Part shown: positions 33,752 to 43,077 of the stretch, piece after piece
Layout: every line of letters begins with the position of its first letter
Numbering within the stretch: position 1 is the first letter of the stretch
Source of the DNA: PMNU01 sp035479375
GTDB lineage: Bacteria; Patescibacteriota; Saccharimonadia; Saccharimonadales; UBA4665
NCBI GenBank assembly: GCA_035479375.1
Contig: DATIIT010000001.1
Span: 62,001-126,000, forward strand
Length of the DNA stretch: 64,000 nucleotides
Reading direction: 5' to 3'
Translations under genes and position numbers: made by a program
The notes under the pieces: generated by a model
Told to the model about the DNA's origin: nothing
Seen by the model: the letters and a program-made list of their open reading frames with translations, nothing else
The model's database searches: none

Positions 33752-34897
33752 ATGAAGAGTATCTCCCGGCTCAGGAAAGAAACAGTCCTTATTATTATCG
33801 TGTCGGTGGTGGTGGCCGCGTCATGGCTGCTGGTGCCGGCGCCGCCTGGGGCGGTGGACCGGACGCTCTACTCACCGTTTGGCACGCCTACCACGCTTAT
33901 GGATTTGGTGCTGGCCATTGGCAGTGGCCTGCTGTTTTTGCAGGCGCTCAAGAACTTCAAGCAAGAGCTTAAGCCCGCGTACCGCCTGGTGGCCTGCGCC
34001 CAGCTGTCTGTGGGACTGCTGACCCTTTTCTTCCCTTATATTGAGTATTACGACCTCTGGAGCAATAACTGGCTCAATATGGCTTCGTACCTGCCGTATC
34101 TGGTAGGCAGCGTGCTGATGTACTTTGGGGCCCGGCAATTCATGAAAACGGTGGGGCTGAGCAGCCGCCTGACCGCGCCGTGGCTCATGCTGGCCGTCAC
34201 GCTGCTGTTGTGGGGCGTGCATGCCGTTATCCCACACTACAACACCTGGACGGGCTTTAACGAGCGCCAGTATGACTGGTTTGAGGTGGTCACGATTGTG
34301 CCGGTGCTGTTTTATGCGGCGGCCGGGTATATTATGCTCAAAATCCGGCACGCTATTGGGCTGGATTACCGCAAATCGTTTGGTTGGCTGGGGATTGGGC
34401 TGCTCCTGCAAATGGGCGCCGCGGTGACGGTGATGGTCATGGACATTACCGGTTACGAAAACTGGTATTTTGCGAGCCGGGCGTATGAGTTCCCGATCAT
34501 CTTGGGCGATATTGGCGTGCTGTGCGCCGCGTACCAGTTTAATGCCATCGGCCTCAGCACGGTTGGTTCCGGTTTGGGGCGGCTGTTTGGGCGGCGCAAA
34601 GAGGCGGTGACTTCGCTGGACATTATTACCTACGTGGCTGGCATGGCCTCCAACCCCCGCACGATCGACCCAGTGCTGGACAAGGTGCGCACCATCAGCG
34701 CCGAACTCACCCCAGGCAAGCCGCTGACCGCTGGCGAGGAGGACGCCCTGCGCGCCGTGTACCTGCAATTGGAGCAACATTTGGTGGCCGGCGACCCGCT
34801 GCGCTCGTTTACCAAGGAGTCGCTGCGCAGCACGGTAGGCCGGCACTTTGGCTTGGAGGCCGGCAGCAGCGCAACTTTCTGGGGCAGGCTGGCCTAA
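33752..34897 (+). CDS. Polytopic membrane protein, sensor-like, unknown
   Basis: 381 aa. ATG 33752 has AAGGTGGG 7-14 nt upstream; the longer frame has none. About eight hydrophobic segments fill residues 10-265 (last ones MGAAVTVMVMDITGY and IGVLCAAYQF), followed by a soluble tail of about 100 residues (LDIITYVAGMASNPRTIDPVLDKVRTI). The layout resembles the membrane modules of histidine kinases, but no kinase follows. No family recognised. Ends at a shared terminator. Confidence 0.65.
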   Translation: MKSISRLRKETVLIIIVSVVVAASWLLVPAPPGAVDRTLYSPFGTPTTLMDLVLAIGSGLLFLQALKNFKQELKPAYRLVACAQLSVGLLTLFFPYIEYYDLWSNNWLNMASYLPYLVGSVLMYFGARQFMKTVGLSSRLTAPWLMLAVTLLLWGVHAVIPHYNTWTGFNERQYDWFEVVTIVPVLFYAAAGYIMLKIRHAIGLDYRKSFGWLGIGLLLQMGAAVTVMVMDITGYENWYFASRAYEFPIILGDIGVLCAAYQFNAIGLSTVGSGLGRLFGRRKEAVTSLDIITYVAGMASNPRTIDPVLDKVRTISAELTPGKPLTAGEEDALRAVYLQLEQHLVAGDPLRSFTKESLRSTVGRHFGLEAGSSATFWGRLA

Positions 34898-34913
34898 CCT
34901 CTCTCTGGAATAT

Positions 34914-34947
34914 AAAAGAAGCGCGCCTTTCGGGACGCGCTTCTTTT
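34914..34947. terminator. Bidirectional terminator ending the pilus operon
   Basis: A perfect 12-bp stem AAAAGAAGCGCG/CGCGCTTCTTTT (34914-34925, 34936-34947), symmetrical A/T tails. Serves the plus-strand membrane protein and the minus-strand pilus operon. Confidence 0.85.
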
Positions 34948-34965
34948 ATATAGAGGGGGCAGGCT

Positions 34966-35157
34966 TTACCCGTAATACCGCCAGAATGCTTCAATGGCAA
35001 ACACGATGCACAAGAGCGTAAAGCATATGGTGAGCACTTGGATCTGCACCGTATTGGCCGCCAGCTGCTGCGCACTCGTGGGACGAGTGGCAGCACGCTG
35101 GGGGCTGGGGCGCGATGTGCTTCTGGCTTTTGTTGCAGCCTTTTTCTTGGTTGGCAT
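34966..35157 (-). CDS. Small single-pass membrane protein after the pilin
   Basis: 63 aa. A very basic N-terminal half (PTKKKAATKARS) precedes one TM helix (about 39-60, VLTICFTLLCIVFAIEAFW). It starts 13 nt after the pilin stop and is the last gene before the terminator. Basic head plus TM suggests a cytosolic N-terminus binding nucleic acid or acidic lipid; this is inference. No family. Confidence 0.55.
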   Translation of the reverse strand: MPTKKKAATKARSTSRPSPQRAATRPTSAQQLAANTVQIQVLTICFTLLCIVFAIEAFWRYYG

Positions 35158-35170
35158 GGTGAGCCTACAA

Positions 35171-35689
35171 CTACTTCGTTACCGAGATAGTCTTACTGTT
35201 TTCAGCCTGTGGTGCGGTGACCTGCAACCGTCCGTTGCTGGTCAGGCCAACTTTGTAGCCAGAGCCGTTCGCATTACAGGCGGGAATGGGGCTACCGGGG
35301 CCGGCCGGACAGGTCGGGTCCGCCGGGATAGCAACCAGGTATTTACCGTTCGTCGACAGAACAGCCAAGTCAATAAGGCCGCCCGTACAAGCAGCCGCGC
35401 CTGGGTTACAAATTTCGGTGAGCGTAGAAGAAATCACGGCGGCCCCTGTGCGTCCCCCGACTGGTGGTAAGGCGCCGTTGTTGTCCAGCTCATACTGGTA
35501 CAGCGCGTTAATGATGGTGTTCACGTCTGCCGCACGTTGCGTGTTGCGCGTGTCCCCTAGGTTCTTACCCGGGTTGATGGCCACAATCACGATACCGGCC
35601 AAAATGGCGATAATCGCGACCACCAGCAAGACTTCAAGTAGTGTGAAGCCAGCCATTTTCTTAGTTTTGATAGTTCTGAAGTGCAGCAT
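35171..35689 (-). CDS. Type IV major pilin-like protein
   Basis: 172 aa from ATG 35689 (AAGGGG upstream). A prepilin leader MLHFRTIKTKKMAG is cut before FTLLEVLLVVAIIAILAGIV, with Glu5 of the mature form. A pseudopilin/pilin alpha-helix follows, then a globular head with Cys residues (ICNPGAAACTGG, DPTCP, IPACN) that probably form disulfides. Given its own promoter and the position after four minor pilins, it is probably the major subunit. The prepilin peptidase is not in the window. Confidence 0.88.
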   Translation of the reverse strand: MLHFRTIKTKKMAGFTLLEVLLVVAIIAILAGIVIVAINPGKNLGDTRNTQRAADVNTIINALYQYELDNNGALPPVGGRTGAAVISSTLTEICNPGAAACTGGLIDLAVLSTNGKYLVAIPADPTCPAGPGSPIPACNANGSGYKVGLTSNGRLQVTAPQAENSKTISVTK

Positions 35690-35766
35690 AGAGCCCAACC
35701 CCTTCTTAATTGTTATTAATAGCGCGTATCTCTGTTACATGATACTGCTTATGCTTTACAGGATTA

Positions 35767-35772
35767 ATTGTA
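35767..35772 (-). promoter_or_regulatory. Candidate separate promoter for the major pilin
   Basis: Minus-strand TACAAT with a TGGACA-like -35 about 15 nt upstream lies in the 94-nt gap before the pilin ATG, giving a leader of about 70 nt. This would let the pilin be made in excess over the operon. Confidence 0.4.
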
Positions 35773-35783
35773 CCATACGCCTC

Positions 35784-36797
35784 CTATTGTCCAGCAGCTT
35801 TCAAGGCCACCATTTGCATTACCCAGTTGCCGCTACCGGTGGCCGACCCAGCGTAGGCGCCACTAGTGGTGACGACGCGGTCTTCAACGATATCGGCATT
35901 GGGTGACGTAATAACGCGTTGGGTAAACCCGGCACCGGGCGCGGTAAAGGTGACAGACGTGGTGCCCGCAGCAACCAGCAGCGCCGTGGGAACCGTGGTG
36001 CTAAGCGTGCCGGTACCTCCCGGGTTGTTGGCGCCAGGCAAGGACACCGACGTATTGAATGGCGCGGCAGTGTCCAGCCCGCTGTACTCCATAATGCGCA
36101 GGTCGGGGAAAGAGGTGGTGGTGTTAAACGTGACCGTAACCGTGGGCGTGCCAGCGACGACGTTTTTGGCGTAATACATCGCCTGGCTGAGGTTGGTGCC
36201 ACGGGTGATCGGCGCAGCAATGGCATACGTGTTGCCCAAAGAATCTGCCACCGAAGTAATAGTTGACGTGGTGTTGTTCCAGCCAATGGCAATAACATTG
36301 GTGTCACCGGCAGCTTCCGCAGCGGGATAGGCCACGGCCACCGAGCTGGGGCTGCTCTGCGGCGTGGCCGACGCCACCTGCACAAACGCCGGGGTGGAGG
36401 GCCCGTTGGCAGAGGCGTCTTTCCAGGCGCTCAGCGTAATGGTGGAGGCATTGACCGTGGCCGTGGCCGTGAGCTTGCGCGTTACCGCCGCTACCGTCCC
36501 GGTTGCCGAGAGGATGCGGGTGGTGGCCGTTGGCTGGCCGACAATATACGTGCAGTTGCCTTGGCCCAGCGACAGGCTGTTTGTACCGCTGAAGGCAATG
36601 TTATCGTGCACTGTCTGCGACGCTTCCTCGGCGCACGCCACGGCCAGGGCTCGCGCCTGCCTAGATTGTTGTACCACGAGCGCGCTGCGCTGGCTGTCCG
36701 CGCCGGTGGCCAGGAGCGCCACGGCCACGGCGGTGGCTGCCGCGCCCACGATCAGCACGGCCAGCAGCGCCACATACCCGGATTGCCGGTTGCCCAT
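35784..36797 (-). CDS. Minor pilin, PilX-like
   Basis: 337 aa. N-terminus MGNRQSGYVALLAVLIVGAAATAVAV is a short leader and hydrophobic helix as in PilX/GspK-type proteins, followed by QSRQARALAVACAEEA. The rest is a Ser/Thr-rich beta protein with no Cys core, with TPAFVQVASATPQSSP and a possible Ig-like or jelly-roll part. ATG 36797 overlaps the previous stop (TGATG); the TTG at 36803 is less likely. Probably part of the pilus tip or initiation complex. Confidence 0.75.
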   Translation of the reverse strand: MGNRQSGYVALLAVLIVGAAATAVAVALLATGADSQRSALVVQQSRQARALAVACAEEASQTVHDNIAFSGTNSLSLGQGNCTYIVGQPTATTRILSATGTVAAVTRKLTATATVNASTITLSAWKDASANGPSTPAFVQVASATPQSSPSSVAVAYPAAEAAGDTNVIAIGWNNTTSTITSVADSLGNTYAIAAPITRGTNLSQAMYYAKNVVAGTPTVTVTFNTTTSFPDLRIMEYSGLDTAAPFNTSVSLPGANNPGGTGTLSTTVPTALLVAAGTTSVTFTAPGAGFTQRVITSPNADIVEDRVVTTSGAYAGSATGSGNWVMQMVALKAAGQ

Positions 36798-37777
36798 CAC
36801 CAACCCACCTCCGCGGAGGATACAAATGTTTTCTGGTAGTCGTATTCATTGCGGTTGCTGGGGTTAAGCCGCGTGAGCGTAAAGCTAACCCGCACCATGC
36901 CCGACGTCCCGGTGCGCGTCAGGTTTTGGAAACTGAGCCCGCTCACTTGCAGGTCATTGCTGCTGAGCGCCACGGCCGCGCCTGCGCCCTCCTTGATGCG
37001 CGATGCCCCTGGCGTGCCGGCGGCGTCAATCATGGCGTACACCGAATACTCGAGGCTCAGCGACCCCGCCGTCCACGACGCCGGCCAGGTGCCAAACGCC
37101 TGCGCCACTGTCCCAGACTGCCCGGCCGAGCCTGCGCGCTGCCGCAAATCGTTGTCGGTGCTGGCCAGGCCGTTGCCGTTATAGGCAATCCAATACGTCT
37201 GGCCGCTGGTGACCGACACCGGCGTGATCGTAAAGTTATTCCAGGTGTTGGGTGTTAGCGCGACGCTAGAACTGCTGGCAAGGAGCGTCGTGGGGGTGGT
37301 GCCGCTGTAAATCGCCATTTGCCCCAGGTTGTTGGGGCTGGCAGCTACCGTGGCGATATAGGCGCTCAGCGACGAAATGGTACCGGTGGCACCGGCTACA
37401 ATCTTAGTGGCGTGGATGGTGTTGCTGTCTGAGGTGTCGCTGGTGCCGCCATCGATGTTCAGGCCCATCGTTGTACCGCTGACGTCAAACACCGTCGGGC
37501 TCAGGCTGCCGGTGGGCACCACCAGCGTCAGCGAGGGCGAGCTCGCGCCGCTCGCCGGCGTCGTAATAGAGGTGGCATTGCGGATGGTTTGCGTGATGGT
37601 GTCCATAATCATCTGGCCTTGGTCGTCTATTTCGCCAATGGTCTGGTTTTTGATGCGGGCGTCCACCACAATGCCAAAGAAAATTGTCACCGTTGTGAGC
37701 ACCATCCCCACCAGCACCACATACAGCAGCAGCTCGATAAGCGTGTACCCGGACTGGTTGTGCGTGGTATGCCTCAT
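36797..37777 (-). CDS. Minor pilin, PilW/PulJ-like
   Basis: 326 aa. QSGYTLIELLLYVVLVGMVLTTVTIFFG is a type III prepilin signal with Glu5, and QMIMDTITQTIRNATSI follows, typical of PulJ/PilW. The long insert (about 100-240) with YIATVAASPNNLGQMAIYSG is Ser/Thr-rich and beta-like, resembling a carbohydrate-binding-type domain. Two nt after the previous gene. The C-terminus (VRVSFTLTRLNP) is the usual PulJ end. Confidence 0.78.
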   Translation of the reverse strand: MRHTTHNQSGYTLIELLLYVVLVGMVLTTVTIFFGIVVDARIKNQTIGEIDDQGQMIMDTITQTIRNATSITTPASGASSPSLTLVVPTGSLSPTVFDVSGTTMGLNIDGGTSDTSDSNTIHATKIVAGATGTISSLSAYIATVAASPNNLGQMAIYSGTTPTTLLASSSSVALTPNTWNNFTITPVSVTSGQTYWIAYNGNGLASTDNDLRQRAGSAGQSGTVAQAFGTWPASWTAGSLSLEYSVYAMIDAAGTPGASRIKEGAGAAVALSSNDLQVSGLSFQNLTRTGTSGMVRVSFTLTRLNPSNRNEYDYQKTFVSSAEVGW

Positions 37778-37778
37778 G

Positions 37779-39224
37779 CTAGTTCCTGGTGAGTGTTAAG
37801 AACCGCTGGGTGGTAGAAATGCTGCTGGCGGCAACGACGTCGAGCGAGCTATTGTACGCCACGCCGTTTACCGTGCTGGTGGTGCCGGTAACGTCCACTG
37901 TCTTGGTGAGCGCCATAGCGGCCAGGTTGGCTATATTGACCACCTGGAATTCACCGGTTGTGCTGGTGGTGCCAATAAACGCAAACTGGTTGGTGATGTC
38001 CACGGCAATATCCTGCACCGTGCCCACGGCGGTGAACGTCCCCAGCCGGGCCGGCGCAGAGGGAGTGGTGACATTAACCGCGTCCAAAGTTGTACTCATG
38101 CCCAAAAGCACAGTGTTGCCATACCCGGCTATGGTGAGGGCAGCCACATTTGGCGTAGACGGGTTGTACGTTGCGGTGAGCGCCGGCGCCGACGGTATGG
38201 ACACGTTAACCACCAGCATCTCTTGCGTGGTGGAGCTGGTGGCCACATAGGCAAAGTTACCCAACACCGTGACCTCGTTCATCTGGATGTCGTTGTTGTA
38301 GCCGCCCACAACTGTTGGCGCAGTAGCGTTAGCCACGTTGACGATGGTTAATTCGTTTGCCCCTGCCGTTGCGTTTGCCGCCCGGGTCACATAGGCATAG
38401 CCGTTGGTAACGTACACGCCAAGTGCGGCAACCGCGGCCGTCATGCTGACGCTGGATTTAAGGGAAGGCGCCGCAGGGTTGCTGACATCAATAATTTCGA
38501 GCGCTGTCGTGTTGGTGCTCGTTGTCACATAGGCGTAGTTGCCGCTCACAAAAATGTTGGTGGGCGTGTTGGTAATGGTGCTCGTACTTGCGATGCTGGG
38601 GGAAGCCGGGTTAGAGATGTTGACCACTACGAAGTTATTAGTGGTGGTGTTGAGCACCTCATAGGCGTAGTTGCCCAGGGTGGCCACTTTTACGCCGGCT
38701 GTTGCCGGGTTAACGCTGCCGGCCACCGCGGCCGCGCTCCAGAGCTTGAGCGTGGCTGGCCAGTTGGTGATGCGGTCCGTTTCTGTTATGGTGCCGGTGC
38801 CGCCACTCACTTGCGGCCAGGTCACCGTACTGGTGACCGTCTTACGGTTGGTGCCGGCGGTGGCGATGGTGATCTGCCGGGTGTAGATGCCCGTGGTGTC
38901 AGTAGTGCCGCTTCCCAAAAATGACCAGCTGAGCGGGCTGCCGCTTTGGGTTAAGCCATATGAGCCGTCCACCAGCGAGGCGTAAGAAACGTCGGCGATG
39001 CTGCGTACGGCTTCTAACCCCTCTTCCGCAACCAAGTGCGCCCGGGCCGTGTCGCCGGCGTCGGCGCCGGCTGCCCGCCCATACACCAAGGCGCCCGCAA
39101 CGCCTGTGGTGAGCATGGCAAGGACTGTGGCGGCGAGCAGTACCTCCACCACCGAAAAACCGGCTTGCAGCGACGCCGTGCGTGGCCGCAGCCAGCGGCT
39201 AGTAATCGACCATACCTTTTGCAT
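37779..39224 (-). CDS. Minor pilin (PilV-like) carrying LVIVD-type beta-propeller repeats
   Basis: 481 aa. Prepilin segment QAGFSVVEVLLAATVLAMLTTGVAGA, then HLVAEEGLEAVRSIADVSY as in PilV/PulI. From about residue 165 a run of about 40-residue repeats follows: GNYAYVTTSTNTTALEIIDVSNPAAP, then TNGYAYVTRAANA and GNFAYVATSSTTQEMLVVNVSIPSAP, the LVIVD repeat pattern that builds a beta-propeller. A propeller at a pilus tip would suit adhesion. The start overlaps the upstream gene by 26 nt. Confidence 0.8.
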   Translation of the reverse strand: MQKVWSITSRWLRPRTASLQAGFSVVEVLLAATVLAMLTTGVAGALVYGRAAGADAGDTARAHLVAEEGLEAVRSIADVSYASLVDGSYGLTQSGSPLSWSFLGSGTTDTTGIYTRQITIATAGTNRKTVTSTVTWPQVSGGTGTITETDRITNWPATLKLWSAAAVAGSVNPATAGVKVATLGNYAYEVLNTTTNNFVVVNISNPASPSIASTSTITNTPTNIFVSGNYAYVTTSTNTTALEIIDVSNPAAPSLKSSVSMTAAVAALGVYVTNGYAYVTRAANATAGANELTIVNVANATAPTVVGGYNNDIQMNEVTVLGNFAYVATSSTTQEMLVVNVSIPSAPALTATYNPSTPNVAALTIAGYGNTVLLGMSTTLDAVNVTTPSAPARLGTFTAVGTVQDIAVDITNQFAFIGTTSTTGEFQVVNIANLAAMALTKTVDVTGTTSTVNGVAYNSSLDVVAASSISTTQRFLTLTRN

Positions 39225-39642
39225 TGACCGTAACCGTCCTTGTTTCGCTTAGTGTGCTGGAGAGCGTGACCGTGCCGGTGGTGTTGGGGAGGGCAGTGAG
39301 CTTGGCAAATTGCACCTCGCTCAACCCGGAAGCAGTGACTGATCCCGGCAAGCTGACCGCTTCATCGTAGTTGGTGTTGCGGCCGGCAAAGTTGTTGCCC
39401 AAAAATAGCGTGGCAGTAGTGCTCTGGAATTCAACGCTCCAGCCGCTGTCGCTGTTAGCGGAACGCGAGTACGTCTCTGCCCGGCGGATCAGCGCGCTGA
39501 CCGTTTGCGTGGCCAGCGCAAGGTCGTTGCGCCGTACAAACGACTCATAAAATGGCATGGAAATCCCCACCAACATGGCCATTATCGTCACCGACAGCAA
39601 CACTTCTAGCAGCGTGAAGCCGGCCTGCCCTTTTATGCTCAT
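39199..39642 (-). CDS. Minor pilin, FimT/GspH-like
   Basis: 147 aa. KGQAGFTLLEVLLSVTIMAMLVGISMPFYESFVRRNDLALA is a full prepilin signal with Glu5 and the Pro kink. The globular part (VEFQSTTATLFLGN, TVTLSSTLSETRTVTV) is beta-rich as in GspH/FimT. Overlaps pilC by 4 nt (ATGA). Confidence 0.85.
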   Translation of the reverse strand: MSIKGQAGFTLLEVLLSVTIMAMLVGISMPFYESFVRRNDLALATQTVSALIRRAETYSRSANSDSGWSVEFQSTTATLFLGNNFAGRNTNYDEAVSLPGSVTASGLSEVQFAKLTALPNTTGTVTLSSTLSETRTVTVNAKGMVDY

Positions 39643-40901
39643 TTGCCAAGGCCACCCACCAAGCTGTAAATGGGCAAAATCACGGCGATGGCCACCATCA
39701 TGACGCCAATCCAGACCACAATCAGCATGATCGGTTCGATAATCGCCTCCAGGTTGGCGGTGCTGACGTCGGCTTTTTGCTCGTAGGTACGGCCAATGGT
39801 GAGCATCACCTCGCTCAGCGACCCGGAGCGCTCACCGGCAATGACCATTTGCTGCACGGCGGGCGGCAGCACCTTGTGGCTGCCCTTGTAGCGGCCCATG
39901 GAATCGCGGAAGTTATAGCCGTCGTCCAGCGACTTCGCCAAATAGCGGTAAAACGCCTGGTACTGCGGGGCGGACGACGCGCCAATCAGCAGCGTCACCG
40001 CCTGGGTAATGGGCAGCGAGGCCTGCAGCAACGTCCCCAAAAGGTAACCAAACTGGGCGATCTCGATCTCGGTCATCAGCCGGCCGATGCCCGGGATGGC
40101 AAACAGGATTTTCTTGCCAATCCACCTGGTCTGCGGCGCCGCAAACAGCACATAAAGAATGATACCGGTAACTGCCGCACCCAAGGGGATCACCACGACA
40201 CCGTGCGCCTTCAGGTAAGTCCCCGTGCCAATCAGGATGCGCGAAATAAGCGGCAAATGGACACGTAACTGGGTAAACGTCTGGCTCAGCCGGGGCAGCA
40301 AAAACCAGGCCACGCCAAGCGCCACAATAACCGTCAGGCTCAGCACAAAGGCCGGGTAAATAAGCGCCGAGCGCACCTTGGCGCGCAGTAAGTGGCGCTT
40401 CTCTTCCTGGAGCGCGGCCAGCTGGAGGTTTTCCACCAGGTGGCCAGAATTTTCGCCCAAGCGCACCAGCGCCAGCGTCTGCCCAGTGGCCAAGCCGGAG
40501 CGTTCCAGGGCGTTGGCCAGCGAGTAGCCGGCGTCGATGTCGGCCTGCATGACGTCAAGCGCCTTGAGCATCGGCTTGGAACGCAGGGTTATTTTAAGCG
40601 AGTCCAGCGCATCCCCAATAGGCACCGCCGACTTGAGCAGTAGCGCCATGTTCTCGGTAAAATATTCGCGCTCCTTAAATGGCAGGTGCAGGCGTGGCCG
40701 GCCTTTGGGCCTGGATTTTTGCGCGCCCTTGGCTGTTTTGCCCGCGGCTGGCCGGTCTTTTGCCGGGCGGTCTTTGGGCTGCGGGGCTTCGGTGGCTGGC
40801 GCGCCAGCGGGCGGCATTTCTGGGGGTTCTGGCGGCACAGGGAGCGGCGTGAGGGCGGCCTCCTCGGCAGGCTTTGACCCGGGCTTAATTATGTCAGTCA
40901 T
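39639..40901 (-). CDS. pilC: Type IV pilus inner-membrane platform protein PilC
   Basis: 420 aa from ATG 40901, overlapping the pilB stop by 8 nt. A Pro/Ala-rich head (1-65) is followed by two GspF domains: FTENMALLLKSAVPIGDALDSL and QFGYLLGTLLQASLPITQAVTLL, with three TM helices (about 180-200, 225-250 and 390-412). PilC anchors the assembly ATPase to the membrane. The basic-Pro head is an extra relative to standard PilC. Confidence 0.92.
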   Translation of the reverse strand: MTDIIKPGSKPAEEAALTPLPVPPEPPEMPPAGAPATEAPQPKDRPAKDRPAAGKTAKGAQKSRPKGRPRLHLPFKEREYFTENMALLLKSAVPIGDALDSLKITLRSKPMLKALDVMQADIDAGYSLANALERSGLATGQTLALVRLGENSGHLVENLQLAALQEEKRHLLRAKVRSALIYPAFVLSLTVIVALGVAWFLLPRLSQTFTQLRVHLPLISRILIGTGTYLKAHGVVVIPLGAAVTGIILYVLFAAPQTRWIGKKILFAIPGIGRLMTEIEIAQFGYLLGTLLQASLPITQAVTLLIGASSAPQYQAFYRYLAKSLDDGYNFRDSMGRYKGSHKVLPPAVQQMVIAGERSGSLSEVMLTIGRTYEQKADVSTANLEAIIEPIMLIVVWIGVMMVAIAVILPIYSLVGGLGK

Positions 40902-42639
40902 CGCTCGGGTCCCCATCAGGCTTTACCTGGGGTTGTACGGCGGGTTCTACGTGCCGGTACGCGGCAGGCCTGCGCGGTTCCCCGGCCTCTTTTTGCACCT
41001 TGGGCGGCGACACCACGCGCAACACTTCTTTAATGGTGGTGAGCCCGCGCTTTACTTTGTCTACGCCGTCGTCAAACATCGGCCGGCTGCCCTGCTGGCG
41101 GGCGAGGCTCTCCACCTGCTGCGTGGACGGCGACTGCACCATCAACTCCTGCATTTCTGGGGTCATCTCGATGATTTCAAATACCGCCGTGCGCCCCTGG
41201 TAGCCGCTGCCGCTGCACACGTTGCAGCCCTTGCCGCCGTAGACTGTATCTGTGGGGCGGAAGTAATGGTTGACGTCGAAGCCAGACACGTGCACGTCGG
41301 CAGCGGCCTCGTGCACCGTCATACTATACCGGCAGTGCGAGCAAATAGTGCGCACCAGGCGCTGCGCGATGATCACCTCCAGCGTGGAAGACAGCAAGAA
41401 CGGCTCAATGCCCATTTCTACCAGGCGCGGCATAGCTGTGGCGGCGTCGTTGGCGTGGAAGGTGCTGAGCAGCAAGTGGCCAGTGAGCGCCGCGTTAACG
41501 CTGATTTCCGCCGTCTCTTGGTCGCGGATTTCGCCCACCAGAATGATGTCCGGATCCTGCCGCACAATGGCCCTCAGCCCCTTGGCAAAGGTCATCCCAG
41601 CCGTATCACGCACCTGGATTTGGTTGGTGCCGCCCATTTTGTACTCCACCGGGTCTTCAATAGTAGTAATGTTGACGTCCGGTTTATTGAGCATCTTCAA
41701 CAGCGAGTACAGCGTAGTACTCTTGCCTGAGCCGGTTGGCCCCACGGTTAAAATCATGCCAAACGGCTTGGCGATGTTACGCTCGATGATCTCGCGGTGG
41801 GCGTCGTTGAAGCCGACGTCACTAAACGAAAAGCCCTGCACATAGGAGCCGAGCACGCGCATCACCACCTTCTCGCCCTCTACCGTTGGCACCAGCGAAA
41901 CGCGCAGATCCACCGGCCGGCCGGTAGCCTGGCGCTGCATGGCGCCGTCTTGGGCGGTAAGGTGCTCGTCGATGCGCATGCCGCTTTCCACCTTAATACG
42001 GTTGAGGATGTTGTCGTAATACTCTTTGGGGAGCTGGCCGGCCTCGCGCAGGGCGCCGTCTACGCGGAAGCGCACATCCACATGCTCGCCGCGCGGCTCA
42101 AAGTGGATGTCGCTGGCGCGGAAACCGAGCGCGTCTTTAATAATTTCGTCCACCACCTCTGGCGCGACACGGTTGCTCTCGTTAATAATTTTGGAGAAGC
42201 GCGTGGCCAGGGGCTGCTCGTACAGCTCGTAGGCGGCGTCGAGATACTCTGGCAAAGTGTACGCCAGGCGCACCTTTTTACCCGGGAACAGGGTGAGCAG
42301 CTGGTGCGGGTCGAGCTTGTCTGGCGAGTCGGTGGCCACTTGCATCCCAGCGTCGTCTTTCTTAACTGCCACCACCCGCAGGTTGCGCGCCATTGCTTCC
42401 GGCACCAGCAGCACCAGGTCTTTGGCCGGCGGGTAGGCCTCCAGGTCGGCAAACGGCAGCTTATAGCCCTCGCCCAGCGCCTGCCCCAAGAGGGCCTTAC
42501 TGAGCACGCCTTCGCGGATCAGATAGTCAATGTAGCCATTGCTGTCCTTGGCACTGCCTTCGGCGGCAGCACTGTCCTCAGGGGAAATGTAACTTTCCTT
42601 GAGTAGCAGTTCCTTGATCCGGTCAATACTAGGATACAT
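40894..42639 (-). CDS. pilB: Type IV pilus assembly ATPase PilB
   Basis: 581 aa. An N-terminal MshEN-like part, then the GspE ATPase: FRASDIHFEPR, Walker A GPTGSGKSTTLYS, Asp box TTIEDPVEY, Walker B ILVGEIRDQETAE, His box HLLLSTFHAND. A zinc loop with CSHC and CNVCSG is present as in PilB/GspE, arguing for extension rather than retraction. No PilT is in the window. GGTGGG precedes the ATG. It powers pilin polymerisation from the cytosol. Confidence 0.94.
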   Translation of the reverse strand: MYPSIDRIKELLLKESYISPEDSAAAEGSAKDSNGYIDYLIREGVLSKALLGQALGEGYKLPFADLEAYPPAKDLVLLVPEAMARNLRVVAVKKDDAGMQVATDSPDKLDPHQLLTLFPGKKVRLAYTLPEYLDAAYELYEQPLATRFSKIINESNRVAPEVVDEIIKDALGFRASDIHFEPRGEHVDVRFRVDGALREAGQLPKEYYDNILNRIKVESGMRIDEHLTAQDGAMQRQATGRPVDLRVSLVPTVEGEKVVMRVLGSYVQGFSFSDVGFNDAHREIIERNIAKPFGMILTVGPTGSGKSTTLYSLLKMLNKPDVNITTIEDPVEYKMGGTNQIQVRDTAGMTFAKGLRAIVRQDPDIILVGEIRDQETAEISVNAALTGHLLLSTFHANDAATAMPRLVEMGIEPFLLSSTLEVIIAQRLVRTICSHCRYSMTVHEAAADVHVSGFDVNHYFRPTDTVYGGKGCNVCSGSGYQGRTAVFEIIEMTPEMQELMVQSPSTQQVESLARQQGSRPMFDDGVDKVKRGLTTIKEVLRVVSPPKVQKEAGEPRRPAAYRHVEPAVQPQVKPDGDPSDD

Positions 42640-42660
42640 CGCCCACCCGCGCCCTTTTTA

Positions 42661-43026
42661 TTATGCCTTCTTCACTTCGTCCACTATGACCGACAGCGGC
42701 GTATCAGACTTAATGAAATACTTCTTGGCGCCGAGCGCGACCACCCGCTCCTCGTCTTCGCGCTGGCTCAGGTTAGACAGAACAAACACCACTGGCCGCT
42801 GTTCCAGGGCGCCAATGCGCTCCAGCACTTGGAAACCGTCCATCACCGGCATCATGAGGTCGAGCAGGACTACGTCAAAGCCTTCGCTTTCGATCAGGTC
42901 AAGGCACTGTTGGCCGTTATTGGCCACGCTCACCTTGCAGCCTTCATGCTCCAGCTTGAGCAGCAGCGCGTGGGAGAGCGGCTTTTCGTCTTCTACAATT
43001 AGTACACGCTTATGGGTCGGGGCCAT
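42661..43026 (-). CDS. Stand-alone response regulator (CheY-like)
   Basis: 121 aa, receiver domain only. Phosphoacceptor Asp56 in VVLLDLMMPVMDGF, acidic pair Glu12-Asp13-Glu14, Ser in VLSNLS, Lys in AKKYFIKSD. Very similar to the receiver at 45590-45955. It lies 21 nt before pilB, so it probably acts on the pilus machinery. SD AGAGGAA precedes the ATG. Confidence 0.92.
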   Translation of the reverse strand: MAPTHKRVLIVEDEKPLSHALLLKLEHEGCKVSVANNGQQCLDLIESEGFDVVLLDLMMPVMDGFQVLERIGALEQRPVVFVLSNLSQREDEERVVALGAKKYFIKSDTPLSVIVDEVKKA

Positions 43027-43077
43027 GGGTTCCTCTGTAGTGGTTGTTAGCTTTATTGTACCACGTGCCGCTTATGT

